64,000 nucleotides of DNA from Streptomyces sp. Ru73. Lineage in GTDB: Bacteria > Actinomycetota > Actinomycetes > Streptomycetales > Streptomycetaceae. The stretch's first letter is position 1. Each line of letters begins with the position of its first letter. A program made the translations under genes and the position numbers. The notes under the pieces are model-generated. The model did no database searches. It had not been told where the DNA came from and was given only the letters and a program-made list of their open reading frames with translations. Below are positions 25,942 to 36,263 of this stretch, piece by piece. The stretch lies in contig NZ_PQSQ01000004.1 in assembly GCF_002920575.1 (NCBI RefSeq), forward strand, positions 62,001 through 126,000, read 5' to 3'.

Positions 25942-27221
25942 GCCGTCGCGCCGTCATCACCGGGGTCGGCGCCGTCGCCCCCGGCGGCATCGGCCGCGAC
26001 GCCTACTGGGACCTGCTCTCGGCCGGCCGTACGGCCACTCGGCAGATCAGCCTGTTCGACGCGTCGGACTTCCGCTCGCGGGTCGCCGCCGAGTGCGACT
26101 TCGACCCCCTGGCCGCGGGCCTGAGCCCCCAGGAAGTCCGCCGGATGGACCGGGCCGCACAGTTCGCGGTCGTCGCCGCCCGGGAAGCCATCGAGGACAG
26201 CGGCATCGACCTCACCGCCGGTGACCCAGGCCGTATCGGCGTCAGCATCGGCAGCGCCGTCGGCTGCACCACGGGCCTTGAGGACGAGTACGCGGTGCTG
26301 TCGGACGGCGGCCGGAACTGGCTCGTCGACCACACCTACGGTGTTCCGCACCTGTACGGCTACATGGTGCCGAGCACGCTGGCGGCCGAAGTCGCCTGGC
26401 AGGCGGGGGCCGAGGGTCCGGTCGCGCTGATCTCCACTGGCTGCACCTCCGGGCTCGACGCCATCGCCCACGGGGTCCAGCTCATCGAAGAGGGCACGGC
26501 CGACATCGTCATCGCGGGGGCGACCGACGCGCCGCTGTCACCCATCACCTCGGCCTGCTTCGACGCCATCAAGGCCACGACGCCCAACAGCGACGGCGAC
26601 CCGGCCGCCGCCTCCCGGCCCTTCGACGGCCGGCGCGACGGCTTCGTACTCGGTGAGGGCTCAGCGGTCATGGTGATCGAGGACGCCGCATCGGCCCGCC
26701 GCCGTGGTGCCACCGCCTACGCCGAGACGGTCGGCTTCGCGAGCCGTTCCAACGCGTACCACATGACCGGGCTCAAGCCCGACGGCCGTGAAATGGCCGA
26801 GGCCATCAGCCTCGCCCTGGACCGGGCGCAGCTCGCCCCGCAGGACATCGACTACATCAACGCGCACGGCTCGGGCACCAAGCAGAACGACCGGCACGAA
26901 ACGGCCGCGTTCAAGCGGAGCCTGGGGGAGCGGGCCTACGAGGTGCCGGTCAGCTCCATCAAGTCGATGATCGGCCACTCGCTGGGTGCGATCGGCTCGC
27001 TGGAGGTCGCCGCCTGCGCTCTCGCCCTGCGCCACCAGGTGGTACCGCCGACGGCGAACCTGTCGGTCCCCGATCCGCAGTGCGACCTCGACTACGTACC
27101 GGTCACCGCGCGCGAGCACCGCATGGACCACGTACTCAGCGTCGGCAGCGGATTCGGCGGCTTCCAGAGCGCCTTGATCCTCGGCCGTCCCGGCGCCGGG
27201 AGCGGAAGGGAGGCGGCATGA
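25938..27221 (+). CDS. Ketosynthase alpha (KS-alpha) of the minimal type II PKS
   Basis: The 427-residue condensing enzyme catalyses decarboxylative malonyl-ACP additions. The active-site cysteine is Cys169 in [11 protein letters not shown]; the later histidines are in [11 protein letters not shown] and [15 protein letters not shown]. Length and motifs are canonical. It forms a heterodimer with KS-beta encoded immediately downstream with a four-base overlap. It determines, together with KS-beta, the chain length of the product. Confidence 0.98.
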   Translation: MSRRAVITGVGAVAPGGIGRDAYWDLLSAGRTATRQISLFDASDFRSRVAAECDFDPLAAGLSPQEVRRMDRAAQFAVVAAREAIEDSGIDLTAGDPGRIGVSIGSAVGCTTGLEDEYAVLSDGGRNWLVDHTYGVPHLYGYMVPSTLAAEVAWQAGAEGPVALISTGCTSGLDAIAHGVQLIEEGTADIVIAGATDAPLSPITSACFDAIKATTPNSDGDPAAASRPFDGRRDGFVLGEGSAVMVIEDAASARRRGATAYAETVGFASRSNAYHMTGLKPDGREMAEAISLALDRAQLAPQDIDYINAHGSGTKQNDRHETAAFKRSLGERAYEVPVSSIKSMIGHSLGAIGSLEVAACALALRHQVVPPTANLSVPDPQCDLDYVPVTAREHRMDHVLSVGSGFGGFQSALILGRPGAGSGREAA

Positions 27222-28480
27222 GCGCGCTCGGCATACCCGACGGACGACGGCGTCCCGCGGTCGTCACCGGTCTCGGCGTGGTAGCGCCCACCGGCATCGG
27301 AGTCCGCGAACACTGGGAATCCGTGCTGGCCGGCAAGAGTGCTCTGGGACGCATCACCCGTTTCGACCCGTCCACCTACCCGCTGAAGGTGGCTGGGGAA
27401 GTGCCCGGGTTCGATGCCCGTGAGCAGATCCCGAAGACCCTTGTCAGCCGCACCGACCGGTACACCCACTTCGCGCTGGCCGCGGCGGAGGCGGCGCTCG
27501 CCGACGCGGGCGCCGACCCGGCCCAGCTGCCCGAATACGAGATGGCCGTGGTCACCGCGAGTTCCTCCGGCGGCACCGAATTCGGCCAGCACGAGATGGA
27601 GCAGCTCTACCAGCGGGGCCCGGCCTGGGTGGGCGCCTACCAGTCGATCGCCTGGTTCTACGCGGCGACCACGGGCCAGGTGTCCATCCGCCACGGCATG
27701 CGCGGCCCCTGCGGGGTCGTCTGCGCCGAGCAGGCGGGCGGCCTGGACGCGCTGGGCCAGTCCCGGCGGCTGCTGGACACCGGGTCCCGGCTGGTACTGA
27801 CCGGTGGTACGGACGCCTCGCTGTGCCCGTACGGCCTGACCGCCCAGCTGTCCACCGGCGCGCTGGCCACCGAGGACGACCCGGCCCGCGCCTACCTGCC
27901 CTTCGACGAGGCCGCCGGCGGCTACGTGCCCGGCGAAGGCGGGGCCATGCTCGTCGTCGAGACGGAAGCGGGCGCGCGCGAACGGGGCGCCAGGCACTAC
28001 GGCCGCATCCTCGGCTACGCGGCCGGGTTCGACCCGCCGCCCGGCTCCGGGCGCCCGCCCGTGCTCGCCTCGGTGATCCGCCGGGCGCTCGTGGACGCCG
28101 GGCTCGGGGCGGATGCCGTGGACGTCGTCTTCGCCGACGCCGCGGGCGTACCGCGTCTCGACGTCGCCGAAGCTGCCGCCGTCAACGAGGTGTTCGGCAC
28201 CGGCCGGGTGCCGGTGACCGCGCCCAAGACGCTCACCGGCCGGCTCTACGCCGGAGGTGCGGCCCTGGACGTGGCCACCGCCCTGCTCAGCCTGAGCGCC
28301 GGCGTGATCCCGCACACCGTCGGCACCGGCCGCCCCGCACCGTCTCTGGGCATCGACCTCGTCGTCGACCGCCCACGGCACACCGCGCCGAGGACCGCCG
28401 TGGTCCTGGCCCGCGGCCACGGCGGCTTCACCTCCGTGCTGGTCGTGGCCGCCGGGGACCGCACCGACCACATCAAGTGA
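27218..28480 (+). CDS. Ketosynthase beta (chain length factor) of the minimal type II PKS
   Basis: The 420-residue partner of KS-alpha has the diagnostic Cys-to-Gln replacement: Gln172 in [11 protein letters not shown]. This residue supports malonyl-ACP decarboxylation, and the protein sets chain length. ATG 27218 follows GGAAGGGAGG and overlaps the KS-alpha stop; a longer frame running into KS-alpha is not used. In most clusters an ACP gene follows directly, but here only a 14-codon frame lies between this gene and the cyclase. Confidence 0.97.
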   Translation: MSALGIPDGRRRPAVVTGLGVVAPTGIGVREHWESVLAGKSALGRITRFDPSTYPLKVAGEVPGFDAREQIPKTLVSRTDRYTHFALAAAEAALADAGADPAQLPEYEMAVVTASSSGGTEFGQHEMEQLYQRGPAWVGAYQSIAWFYAATTGQVSIRHGMRGPCGVVCAEQAGGLDALGQSRRLLDTGSRLVLTGGTDASLCPYGLTAQLSTGALATEDDPARAYLPFDEAAGGYVPGEGGAMLVVETEAGARERGARHYGRILGYAAGFDPPPGSGRPPVLASVIRRALVDAGLGADAVDVVFADAAGVPRLDVAEAAAVNEVFGTGRVPVTAPKTLTGRLYAGGAALDVATALLSLSAGVIPHTVGTGRPAPSLGIDLVVDRPRHTAPRTAVVLARGHGGFTSVLVVAAGDRTDHIK

Positions 28481-28493
28481 CCCCGCTGTGTGA

Positions 28494-29015
<522 letters not shown>

Positions 29016-29046
29016 CTCCACCGACGCACCACAGGAGGGAAACACC

Positions 29047-29796
29047 GTGGAATTCGCACTGCGCGGCAAGAAGCTGCTCGTCACCGGAGGCACCCGGGGG
29101 ATCGGCCGCGGCATCGTGCTGGCCGCGGCACATGCCGGCGCCGATGTGCTCACCTGTTACCGCCAGGAGAGCGAATACGTGGAGAGCCTGCGCCGTGAGC
29201 TCAAGGAGACCGGCGGCAACCACCACGTCATCCGCGCGGATGTCGGCGAGACAGCCGAAGTGGACAGGCTCGTCAAGGAGGCGGGCGACCGCTACGGACG
29301 GCTCGACGGCGTCGTCAACAATGCCGGAACGATCACCCACATCCCCTTCGCCGAGCTGCCGGCCGAAGAGTGGTCGCGGGTCATCGACACCAACCTCACC
29401 GCTGCGTACCGGGTCATCCAGCAGGCGCTGCCGCTGCTCGGCCCCGGTGGCTCGATCGTCAACATCGGCTCCCGCGGTGCCGCCGCCGGCATCCCGCTGC
29501 GCGCCCACTACACGGCCGCGAAATCCGCGATGATCGGCCTGACCCGCTCGCTGTCCAGGGAGCTCGGCGGCAAGGGGATCCGCGTCAACGTCGTCGCGCC
29601 CGGTGTCATCGAGACCGAGGCGTTCGCCGGCATGCCGGCGGAGCGAGCCGAGGGCCTGCGGGCCACCTACGCCCAGAAGACGGCGCTCGCCCGGCTCGGC
29701 ACCGTCGAGGAACTGGCCGCGCCGGTCCTCTTCCTGCTCAGCGATCTCGCCGCGTACGTCACCGGTGAGACGCTCAACGTCGACGGAGGAATCTGA
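29047..29796 (+). CDS. SDR ketoreductase (FabG-like)
   Basis: The 249-residue short-chain dehydrogenase has the NADP-binding TGGTRGIGRG, the NNAG motif (VVNNAGTITH), and a YxxxK active site in HYTAAKSAMIG. It is of the FabG type. Pentangular polyphenol clusters use such a reductase at a distal carbonyl of the chain. GTG 29047 is preceded by AGGAGGG. Two small ABM proteins follow with short or overlapping junctions, so all belong to the PKS operon. Confidence 0.93.
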   Translation: MEFALRGKKLLVTGGTRGIGRGIVLAAAHAGADVLTCYRQESEYVESLRRELKETGGNHHVIRADVGETAEVDRLVKEAGDRYGRLDGVVNNAGTITHIPFAELPAEEWSRVIDTNLTAAYRVIQQALPLLGPGGSIVNIGSRGAAAGIPLRAHYTAAKSAMIGLTRSLSRELGGKGIRVNVVAPGVIETEAFAGMPAERAEGLRATYAQKTALARLGTVEELAAPVLFLLSDLAAYVTGETLNVDGGI

Positions 29797-29797
29797 G

Positions 29798-30121
29798 GTG
29801 TCCCGGCCCGTATTCCGCGTCATGCTGCGCATGGAGATCAAGCCCGGCATGGGCCCCGAATTCGAGCGGGTGTGGAAGGAAGTCGGTGAATCTGTCACCA
29901 GTCATCCGGCCAACATCGGGCAATGGCTCTCCCGCGGCGCCGAACAGGGCGAGGACGAGGTCTATTACATCGTGAGCGACTGGCTCGACGAGGCCCAGTT
30001 CCGTGCGTTCGAGAGCAGCGACCGCCACCTGCAGCACCGCACCAAGCTCCACCCGTACCGCAGCGGCGGCTCCATGACGACCATGCACGTCGTCGCCCGC
30101 CTTGCCGGCGCGGCGGCATGA
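29798..30121 (+). CDS. Small ABM-fold monooxygenase or cyclase (1)
   Basis: The 107-residue protein (VSRPVFRVMLRMEIKPGMGPEFE) has the antibiotic biosynthesis monooxygenase (ABM) dimeric alpha+beta barrel pattern. Members act as cofactor-free quinone-forming oxygenases or as cyclases. GTG 29798 lies one base after the ketoreductase stop, with a GAGG site inside the end of that gene. It overlaps the second ABM gene by four bases, suggesting the two may form a heterodimer. Confidence 0.85.
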   Translation: MSRPVFRVMLRMEIKPGMGPEFERVWKEVGESVTSHPANIGQWLSRGAEQGEDEVYYIVSDWLDEAQFRAFESSDRHLQHRTKLHPYRSGGSMTTMHVVARLAGAAA

Positions 30122-30432
30122 GCGGCTCCGCCGCCCCGGCGGTGGAGGTGGTGCTCTACCACCTCGCCGACCGGGGGCCGGACATCGTGGCCGCGTACCA
30201 CGAGGCCAGCCGCCGCATGGCCGGGACCCCTGGCCTCCTCGGGAACCAGCTGATGAACCAGGTGGGCCGGCCCGACAGCTACGTCGTGGTCAGCTACTGG
30301 GACAGCTGGGAGTCCTTTGAGACATGGGAGGCCGGCGCGGGGCACAAGGACCAGACGGCCCCGCTCCGCGCATTCCGGGACGTCGGGCGTGAGCGTCCCT
30401 TCGAGATCTACAAGGTGCTCGCCCGCTACTGA
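30118..30432 (+). CDS. Small ABM-fold monooxygenase or cyclase (2)
   Basis: This 104-residue protein shows an ABM pattern: VEVVLYHLADRGPDIVAAYHEASRRMAGTPGLLGNQLM, then SYWDSWESFETWE. It is related in fold but divergent from the preceding protein. Pairs of ABM enzymes are known in griseorhodin-type clusters. It ends the PKS operon; a terminator follows. Confidence 0.85.
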   Translation: MSGSAAPAVEVVLYHLADRGPDIVAAYHEASRRMAGTPGLLGNQLMNQVGRPDSYVVVSYWDSWESFETWEAGAGHKDQTAPLRAFRDVGRERPFEIYKVLARY

Positions 30433-30449
30433 CTGCCCCCGCACCCTCC

Positions 30450-30485
30450 CTGCCGGACCGGATCGCCGCCGGTCCGGTCCGGCAG
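30450..30485 (+). terminator. Terminator at the end of the PKS core operon
   Basis: A perfect 12-bp stem (30450-30461 with 30474-30485) starts 18 bp after the second ABM stop and is followed by a pyrimidine-rich stretch. The gap from 30433 to 30685 holds this hairpin and a SARP-type box, but no gene. Confidence 0.85.
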
Positions 30486-30545
30486 GCCGCCGCTCTTTCC
30501 TCCACGCGCTCCGTGGAGCCGTATTCCCAGGCCATGAAGCCAATG

Positions 30546-30575
30546 TTCGAAGCCCGCTCGAAGCGGGGTCGAAGC
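30546..30575 (+). promoter_or_regulatory. SARP-box candidate with three exact heptamer repeats
   Basis: TCGAAGC occurs three times at 30547, 30558 and 30569, each separated by 4 bp. This is the textbook SARP site geometry. It lies between the PKS operon terminator and the first P450 gene. Confidence 0.8.
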
Positions 30576-30685
30576 CGCCTGGACCGGGGTGGGAACCCCC
30601 GATTTCCTGTGGCTGAATGAGGCCCGGAAAAAGCCGAATTCGCGAACTGAACGCATGAATCCACCGCCATTCGAGGGAGCTCCAC

Positions 30686-31939
<1,254 letters not shown>

Positions 31940-31994
31940 CCCGCGTGGTCCGCGCCCGCCCATCCCTGCACCGCAGCCGTACAAGGAGACTTCC

Positions 31995-32831
31995 GTGAAC
32001 CGTCCTTCCTGGGCACCGCCCGAGGTCGACATCGAAAAGCCGAGCATCGCCCGGGTCTACGACTACTGGGTCGGCGGCACCCACAACTTCCCGGCCGACG
32101 TCGCGGTCGCCAAGTCCATCGCGGACAAGAACCCCCTGCTGCCGCGCACCCTGCGCTCCAACCGGGCCTTCCTGCGCCGCGCCGTCAAGGAGCTGACCGA
32201 CCTCGGCATCGACCAGTTCCTCGACATCGGCTCCGGCATCCCGACCGAGGGCAACGTGCACGAGGTGGCCCTGGAGAACAACCCCGACAGCCGAGTGCTG
32301 TATGTGGACATCGACCCGGTCGCCGTGGCCCACGGCAAGGCCATCCTGGCGGACAACCGGCAGGCCGCCTCCCTCCTGGGGGACCTGCGCGAGCCCGGTG
32401 ACATCTTCGCCGCGCAGGAGACCGAGGACCTGATCGACTTCTCGCGCCCCGTCGCGCTGATCCTCGCCGCGGTACTGCACTTCATCAGTGACGCGGACGA
32501 CCCGAAGGCCATGCTGCGACAGTTCACCGACAAGCTCGCTCCGGGCAGCTACGTCGTCATCTCGCACGCCGGCATGGAGAAGAAGCCGGCTCCCGAAGAC
32601 GTCCCCGCGTCCGCGTCGCAGACCTACCAGGAGAACGTCAGCGAGGTCTACTGGCGCGATCTCGGCGAGGTCACCGCGCTGTTCGAGGGGCTCGAACTCA
32701 TCGAGCCCGGCGTGGTGCCCGTTCCGGTGTGGCGCATCGGTCCGGAAGGCGACCCCGAGGGCTTCGGTGCCGAGGCACACGCGCTGGCGGGTGTGGCGAA
32801 GAAGGTCTGGTGCGCCGCGCGGCCACGGTGA
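31995..32831 (+). CDS. DUF574-type SAM-dependent methyltransferase
   Basis: The 278-residue protein starts with the family signature PEVDIEKPSIARVYDYWVGGTHNFPAD and contains the SAM motif FLDIGSGIPT near residue 75, then RVLYVDIDPVAVAH. This is the DUF574 (Methyltransf_19) family common in Streptomyces. Most members are uncharacterised; a few sit in antibiotic clusters. Here it lies between P450 1 and an SDR on the same strand, so it is a candidate tailoring O- or C-methyltransferase. GTG 31995 follows AAGGAG. Confidence 0.88.
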   Translation: MNRPSWAPPEVDIEKPSIARVYDYWVGGTHNFPADVAVAKSIADKNPLLPRTLRSNRAFLRRAVKELTDLGIDQFLDIGSGIPTEGNVHEVALENNPDSRVLYVDIDPVAVAHGKAILADNRQAASLLGDLREPGDIFAAQETEDLIDFSRPVALILAAVLHFISDADDPKAMLRQFTDKLAPGSYVVISHAGMEKKPAPEDVPASASQTYQENVSEVYWRDLGEVTALFEGLELIEPGVVPVPVWRIGPEGDPEGFGAEAHALAGVAKKVWCAARPR

Positions 32832-32865
32832 CCGAACCGACAATCCGGCTGGAATGGAGTGACTG

Positions 32866-33642
32866 ATGGAGACCGATCTCCGTAACAAGGTAGTGCTGGT
32901 GACGGGGGCTTCCTCCGGCATCGGGCGGGCGACCGCCCTCGCCTACGGGGCGGACGGCGCGCGGGTGGCGATCACCTATCACAGCAACAAGGACGGTGCG
33001 GAAGAGACGGCCCGGCTCGCCCGCGAGGCGGGGGCCGCCGACACCTTGACCGTCCGTTACGACCTGGCCGACGAGACCGTCATACGCAGCGCGGTCAAGG
33101 CCGTCGCCGACACCTGGGGCGGGATCGACGTCCTGGTCAGCAACGCCGTGGTGTGGTCCGAGGGCATCCCGCGCCCCGGCCGGGTGATGCCCGACTTCGA
33201 GGACGCCGACCCGAAGGTGTGGCAGGAGGTGCTGCGCACCTCCGTCGACGCGACCTTCCACACGGTCGCCGCCGCCCTGCCGGCCATGCGTGGCCGCGAG
33301 TGGGGCCGCATCGTCATGGTCTCCTCGGGCCTGGCGGACTACGGCATGCGCGGAGGCGCGGCCTACGGTGCGGCCAAGGCCGGACTGCTGGGCATCGCGC
33401 GGAGCCTCACCTGGGAGCTCGCCCCGGAGAACATCCTGGTCAACGTGGTCGCCCCCGGTCAGACCATGACCGAGAACGTACGCCGGATCGCCCCGGCCGC
33501 GGCGCTGGAGGCCAAGGCGAAGACTCTCCCGTCAGGCCGGCTCTCGGTGCCCGAGGACGTGGCCAACACGATCGTGTTCCTGGGCTCCCGCGCCAACGGC
33601 AACATCAACGGCCAGACGATCCGGGTCACCGGCGGCGCATGA
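32866..33642 (+). CDS. SDR family oxidoreductase
   Basis: The 258-residue classical SDR has TGASSGIGRATALAY, the segment LVSNAVVW in place of the usual NNAG, and the YxxxK site AAYGAAKAGLLG. NAD(P)-dependent reduction or oxidation of a polyketide intermediate is expected. The altered NNAG motif (SNAV) still keeps the Asn. It differs from the PKS ketoreductase at 29047 and more likely acts in tailoring. The stop overlaps an ATG at 33639 that I do not use for the next gene. Confidence 0.9.
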   Translation: METDLRNKVVLVTGASSGIGRATALAYGADGARVAITYHSNKDGAEETARLAREAGAADTLTVRYDLADETVIRSAVKAVADTWGGIDVLVSNAVVWSEGIPRPGRVMPDFEDADPKVWQEVLRTSVDATFHTVAAALPAMRGREWGRIVMVSSGLADYGMRGGAAYGAAKAGLLGIARSLTWELAPENILVNVVAPGQTMTENVRRIAPAAALEAKAKTLPSGRLSVPEDVANTIVFLGSRANGNINGQTIRVTGGA

Positions 33643-33746
33643 CGCCCGCCGGCCGGCCCGCCGCGACCACTTCGGTGGCCGCGGCGGCCGGCCGCTCCCC
33701 GGTTCCCGAGCCGGTGACCTCGACCGTCGCGAACGAAGAGACTCCG

Positions 33747-34934
33747 ATGACCGAAGAAGCGCCGAAGTTCACCTTTCCCTTTCACCGGGACTATCCGACC
33801 CGTTGCCCTGTCGACTTCGCCGCGTTGCGCGAGGAGCGCGTGGCGCAGCTGACGATGCCCAGCGGCTCGCCCGGATACATGGTCGGCCGTTACGAGGACG
33901 TCCGCCGGGTCCTGCTCGACCCCCGTTGCAGCGCCGACCTGCACCGCCCGGGTGTGCCACTGATGACCAACTGGCCGCCGCTGGAGAGCCTCAACTTCAC
34001 CGACCCGCCGCAGCACACCCGGCTGCGCCGGCTCGTTGCCAAGGCGTTCACACCCGAACTGGTGGAGAGCTTCCGCCCGCGCATCCACCAGCTCACGAAC
34101 GAACTCCTCGACGAGATGGAGCGGGGCGGCGACTCGGCCGACATCGTCGAGGCGTACGCACATCCGCTGCCGATCAACATGATCTGCGACCTGCTGGGCG
34201 TGCCGCGGGGCGACCGGTCCCGGTTCCGCAAGTGGTCGGAGGCCTTCCTCGTCCTGGAGAACAATCCGGTGGACGAGATCCGGGCCGCTGCCGAGGAGCT
34301 GCGCGAGTACCTCGGCTCGCTCGTCGCGGACAAGCGGCGCGCCCCCGGCGACGACGTGCTCAGCGCGCTCGTCGCGGCGCGTGACGTCGACGACCAGCTC
34401 AGCGAGGGGGAGCTGGTGTCCACGGCGACCCAGCTGCTCATGGCCGGCCACGAGACGACCTTCCTGCAGATCGGGCTGTGCGTCGCGACGCTGCTGCTGC
34501 ACCCGGAACAACTGGCCGACCTGCGCGCGCACCCGGAGCTCATGCCCAACGCGGTCGAGGAGCTCATGCGCTACCAGGGGCCCGGGGACGGTGCCGCCTA
34601 CCGGATCCTGCTGGAGGACATGACCTTCGGGGACACCACCATCCCCGCGGGAAGCGGAGTACTGGCGGCGATCAGTGCCGCCAACCGGGACGACGAGCGC
34701 TTCCCGGACGCCGGCCGTCTCGACATCCGCCGCGAAGACACGCGCCATCTCACGCTCGGCCACGGTATCCACCACTGCCTGGGCGCCCCGCTGGTGCGCA
34801 TGGAGATGCAGATCGCGCTGACCAACCTGTTCGACCGATTCCCCACGCTGAAGCTCGCGTGTACCGAGGACGAACTCGAATGGATGCCCGGTCGGCTGCT
34901 CAGCGGCTTCCGCACCGTCCCCGTCACCTGGTGA
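33747..34934 (+). CDS. Cytochrome P450 (2)
   Basis: The 395-residue class I P450 (from ATG 33747) has the I-helix MAGHETT, the K-helix EELMR, and the heme loop LGHGIHHCLG with Cys344. The first residue of the FxxGxHxCxG signature is Leu rather than Phe. A longer start at ATG 33639 would add an unusual 36-residue Ala/Pro-rich leader. The shorter start gives the normal family length, though its ribosome binding site is modest. It follows the SDR closely and is followed by a reductase gene 26 bp later, so the three are probably one operon. Confidence 0.95.
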   Translation: MTEEAPKFTFPFHRDYPTRCPVDFAALREERVAQLTMPSGSPGYMVGRYEDVRRVLLDPRCSADLHRPGVPLMTNWPPLESLNFTDPPQHTRLRRLVAKAFTPELVESFRPRIHQLTNELLDEMERGGDSADIVEAYAHPLPINMICDLLGVPRGDRSRFRKWSEAFLVLENNPVDEIRAAAEELREYLGSLVADKRRAPGDDVLSALVAARDVDDQLSEGELVSTATQLLMAGHETTFLQIGLCVATLLLHPEQLADLRAHPELMPNAVEELMRYQGPGDGAAYRILLEDMTFGDTTIPAGSGVLAAISAANRDDERFPDAGRLDIRREDTRHLTLGHGIHHCLGAPLVRMEMQIALTNLFDRFPTLKLACTEDELEWMPGRLLSGFRTVPVTW

Positions 34935-34960
34935 CCCGACCCCGATTCCCTGGAGGAACC

Positions 34961-35941
34961 ATGCGCGTCGTCCGCTACTACGAGCACGGCGATCCGAGCG
35001 TGCTGCGCCTCGAAGAGGCCCGAAAGCCGGAGCCCGGTCCCGGTGAGGTGCTGATCCGCGCCGAGGCGATCGGCGTCAACTTTGCCGATGTCCAGAAGCG
35101 TCAGGGCCTGCCGATCGGCGGCCCCGCCACCCTGCCCGCCGCGCCTGCCGGTGACGTCGCCGGTGTCGTCGAGGCGGTCGGCGCCGGCGTGAGCCAGGTG
35201 TCCGTGGGGGACCGTGTCGTCGCCCCTGTCCGGTACGGCGCCTACGCCGAGTACGTGACCGCGTACGCGGCCACGGTGTTCCCGGTCCCCGGCAGCATCG
35301 ACGCCGCGCAGGCCACTGCACTGCCGAGCCCGGGGGAGACCGCCTACCACGTACTCACGACAGTCGGACGCCTCGAGCCAGGTGAGACCGTCCTGATCAA
35401 CGCTGCCTCCGGTGGCATCGGTCACCTGCTGGTGCAGCTCGCCCGCGCCCGTGGTGCGGGCCGCATCATCGGTACGGTCGGTTCGCCCGCCAAGCTCGAC
35501 TTCATCCGCTCCATCGGCGCGGACGTCGCGGTGTGCTACGGGCACGAGGACTGGGTGGACGAGGTCCGTGCGGCAACCGGTGACAAGGGTGCCGACCTGG
35601 TGCTGGAGACCGTCGGTAACGAGGTCCTCAAGCACAGCATCGAGCTGGCCGCCCGCTTTGGCCGCATCGTCTGCTACGGCGGGGCGTCGGGCGAGCGCCC
35701 GCCGGCCATCTCACCTTGGGACTTCGTCGACATGAAGTCACTGCACGGCTTCAACCTCTACGCGCTCTTCCAGGACCGGCCCGACGTGGTCGCAGCGGGA
35801 CGCAGGGAACTCCTCGGGTACGTCGAGTCGGGCCAGGTCACACCCGTCGTGCACAGCCGGCTTCCGCTTGCGGAGGCGGCCAAGGCACACGAGCTGATGG
35901 AGGCACGCGTCCATACCGGCAAGGTCGTACTGATTCCCTGA
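34961..35941 (+). CDS. Zinc-independent quinone oxidoreductase (MDR family)
   Basis: The 326-residue medium-chain dehydrogenase/reductase is of the quinone oxidoreductase type. It has GVNFADVQKRQG near residue 38, and the NADPH motif ASGGIGHLLVQLA near residue 148. Zinc ligands of alcohol dehydrogenases are absent. Such enzymes reduce quinones or enones with NADPH. ATG 34961 has GGAGGA at 34952-34957. It is the last gene of the P450 operon before the exporter leader region. Confidence 0.92.
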   Translation: MRVVRYYEHGDPSVLRLEEARKPEPGPGEVLIRAEAIGVNFADVQKRQGLPIGGPATLPAAPAGDVAGVVEAVGAGVSQVSVGDRVVAPVRYGAYAEYVTAYAATVFPVPGSIDAAQATALPSPGETAYHVLTTVGRLEPGETVLINAASGGIGHLLVQLARARGAGRIIGTVGSPAKLDFIRSIGADVAVCYGHEDWVDEVRAATGDKGADLVLETVGNEVLKHSIELAARFGRIVCYGGASGERPPAISPWDFVDMKSLHGFNLYALFQDRPDVVAAGRRELLGYVESGQVTPVVHSRLPLAEAAKAHELMEARVHTGKVVLIP

Positions 35942-35998
35942 CCCCGGCGTCACCGCTCGGTCGGCCTGGCCGTGGTTTGCATCGCAAGCGGAACTTCC

Positions 35999-36022
35999 GT
36001 TACAGTGCTGGACATCTGTAAT
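35999..36022 (+). promoter_or_regulatory. Inverted repeat and probable promoter of the exporter gene
   Basis: TTACAG (36000-36005) and CTGTAA (36016-36021) form a perfect inverted repeat with a 10-bp spacer. TGTAAT at 36017 may be the -10. It sits 240 bp before the exporter start and looks like a repressor operator over the promoter, but no regulator gene is adjacent. Confidence 0.55.
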
Positions 36023-36035
36023 CGACACAGAGGAA

Positions 36036-36071
36036 GTGGCGAGTAGCAAAAACGATCGCGAAGAACCGTGA
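36036..36071 (+). CDS. Possible 11-codon leader peptide of the exporter transcript
   Basis: GTG 36036 opens a frame encoding MASSKNDREEP, ending at TGA 36069-36071. A GAGGAA sequence lies directly upstream, though its spacing to the GTG is short. The end of the frame overlaps the left arm of the hairpin at 36064-36103, the layout expected of translational attenuation. Confidence 0.35.
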   Translation: MASSKNDREEP

Positions 36072-36142
36072 TCAGCGCATCTGCTGACGTCTGATCAACG
36101 GTTGAGAGGGCCGTAAAAGGCCGGAGTCGGACGAGATCCGAC
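36064..36142 (+). promoter_or_regulatory. Structured 5' leader (putative attenuator) of the MFS exporter
   Basis: The region 35942-36263 has no ordinary gene but contains stacked hairpins. The first arm 36064-36075 pairs with 36091-36103 with one bulged base. A GGCC stem surrounds GTAAAA at 36109-36122. A 6-bp stem pairs 36126-36131 with 36137-36142 and is followed by a CCCTTTCCTTCT tract, so it could be an intrinsic terminator. This is the form of an antibiotic-responsive attenuator; the mechanism is inference. Confidence 0.5.
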
Positions 36143-36263
36143 CACCCTTTCCTTCTCCGCTGCTGTTTCACAGGCAGCGTTCTTCAACGACTTCGTTCTG
36201 CGTACTCCCGTTCCGGGCGATGCCCTGCATCACGGCACCGCTCTTCGATTACAAGGATTCCTC

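Noticed and set aside
30671..30685. TTCGAG and CTCCAC just before the first P450 start as a further SARP box
   Set aside because: The half-sites are 10 bp apart instead of 11 and overlap the ribosome binding region. The exact three-repeat site at 30546-30575 is better placed.
33639..33746. Longer start for the second P450
   Set aside because: It would add an Ala/Pro/Thr-rich leader not typical of bacterial P450s. ATG 33747 gives the usual length.
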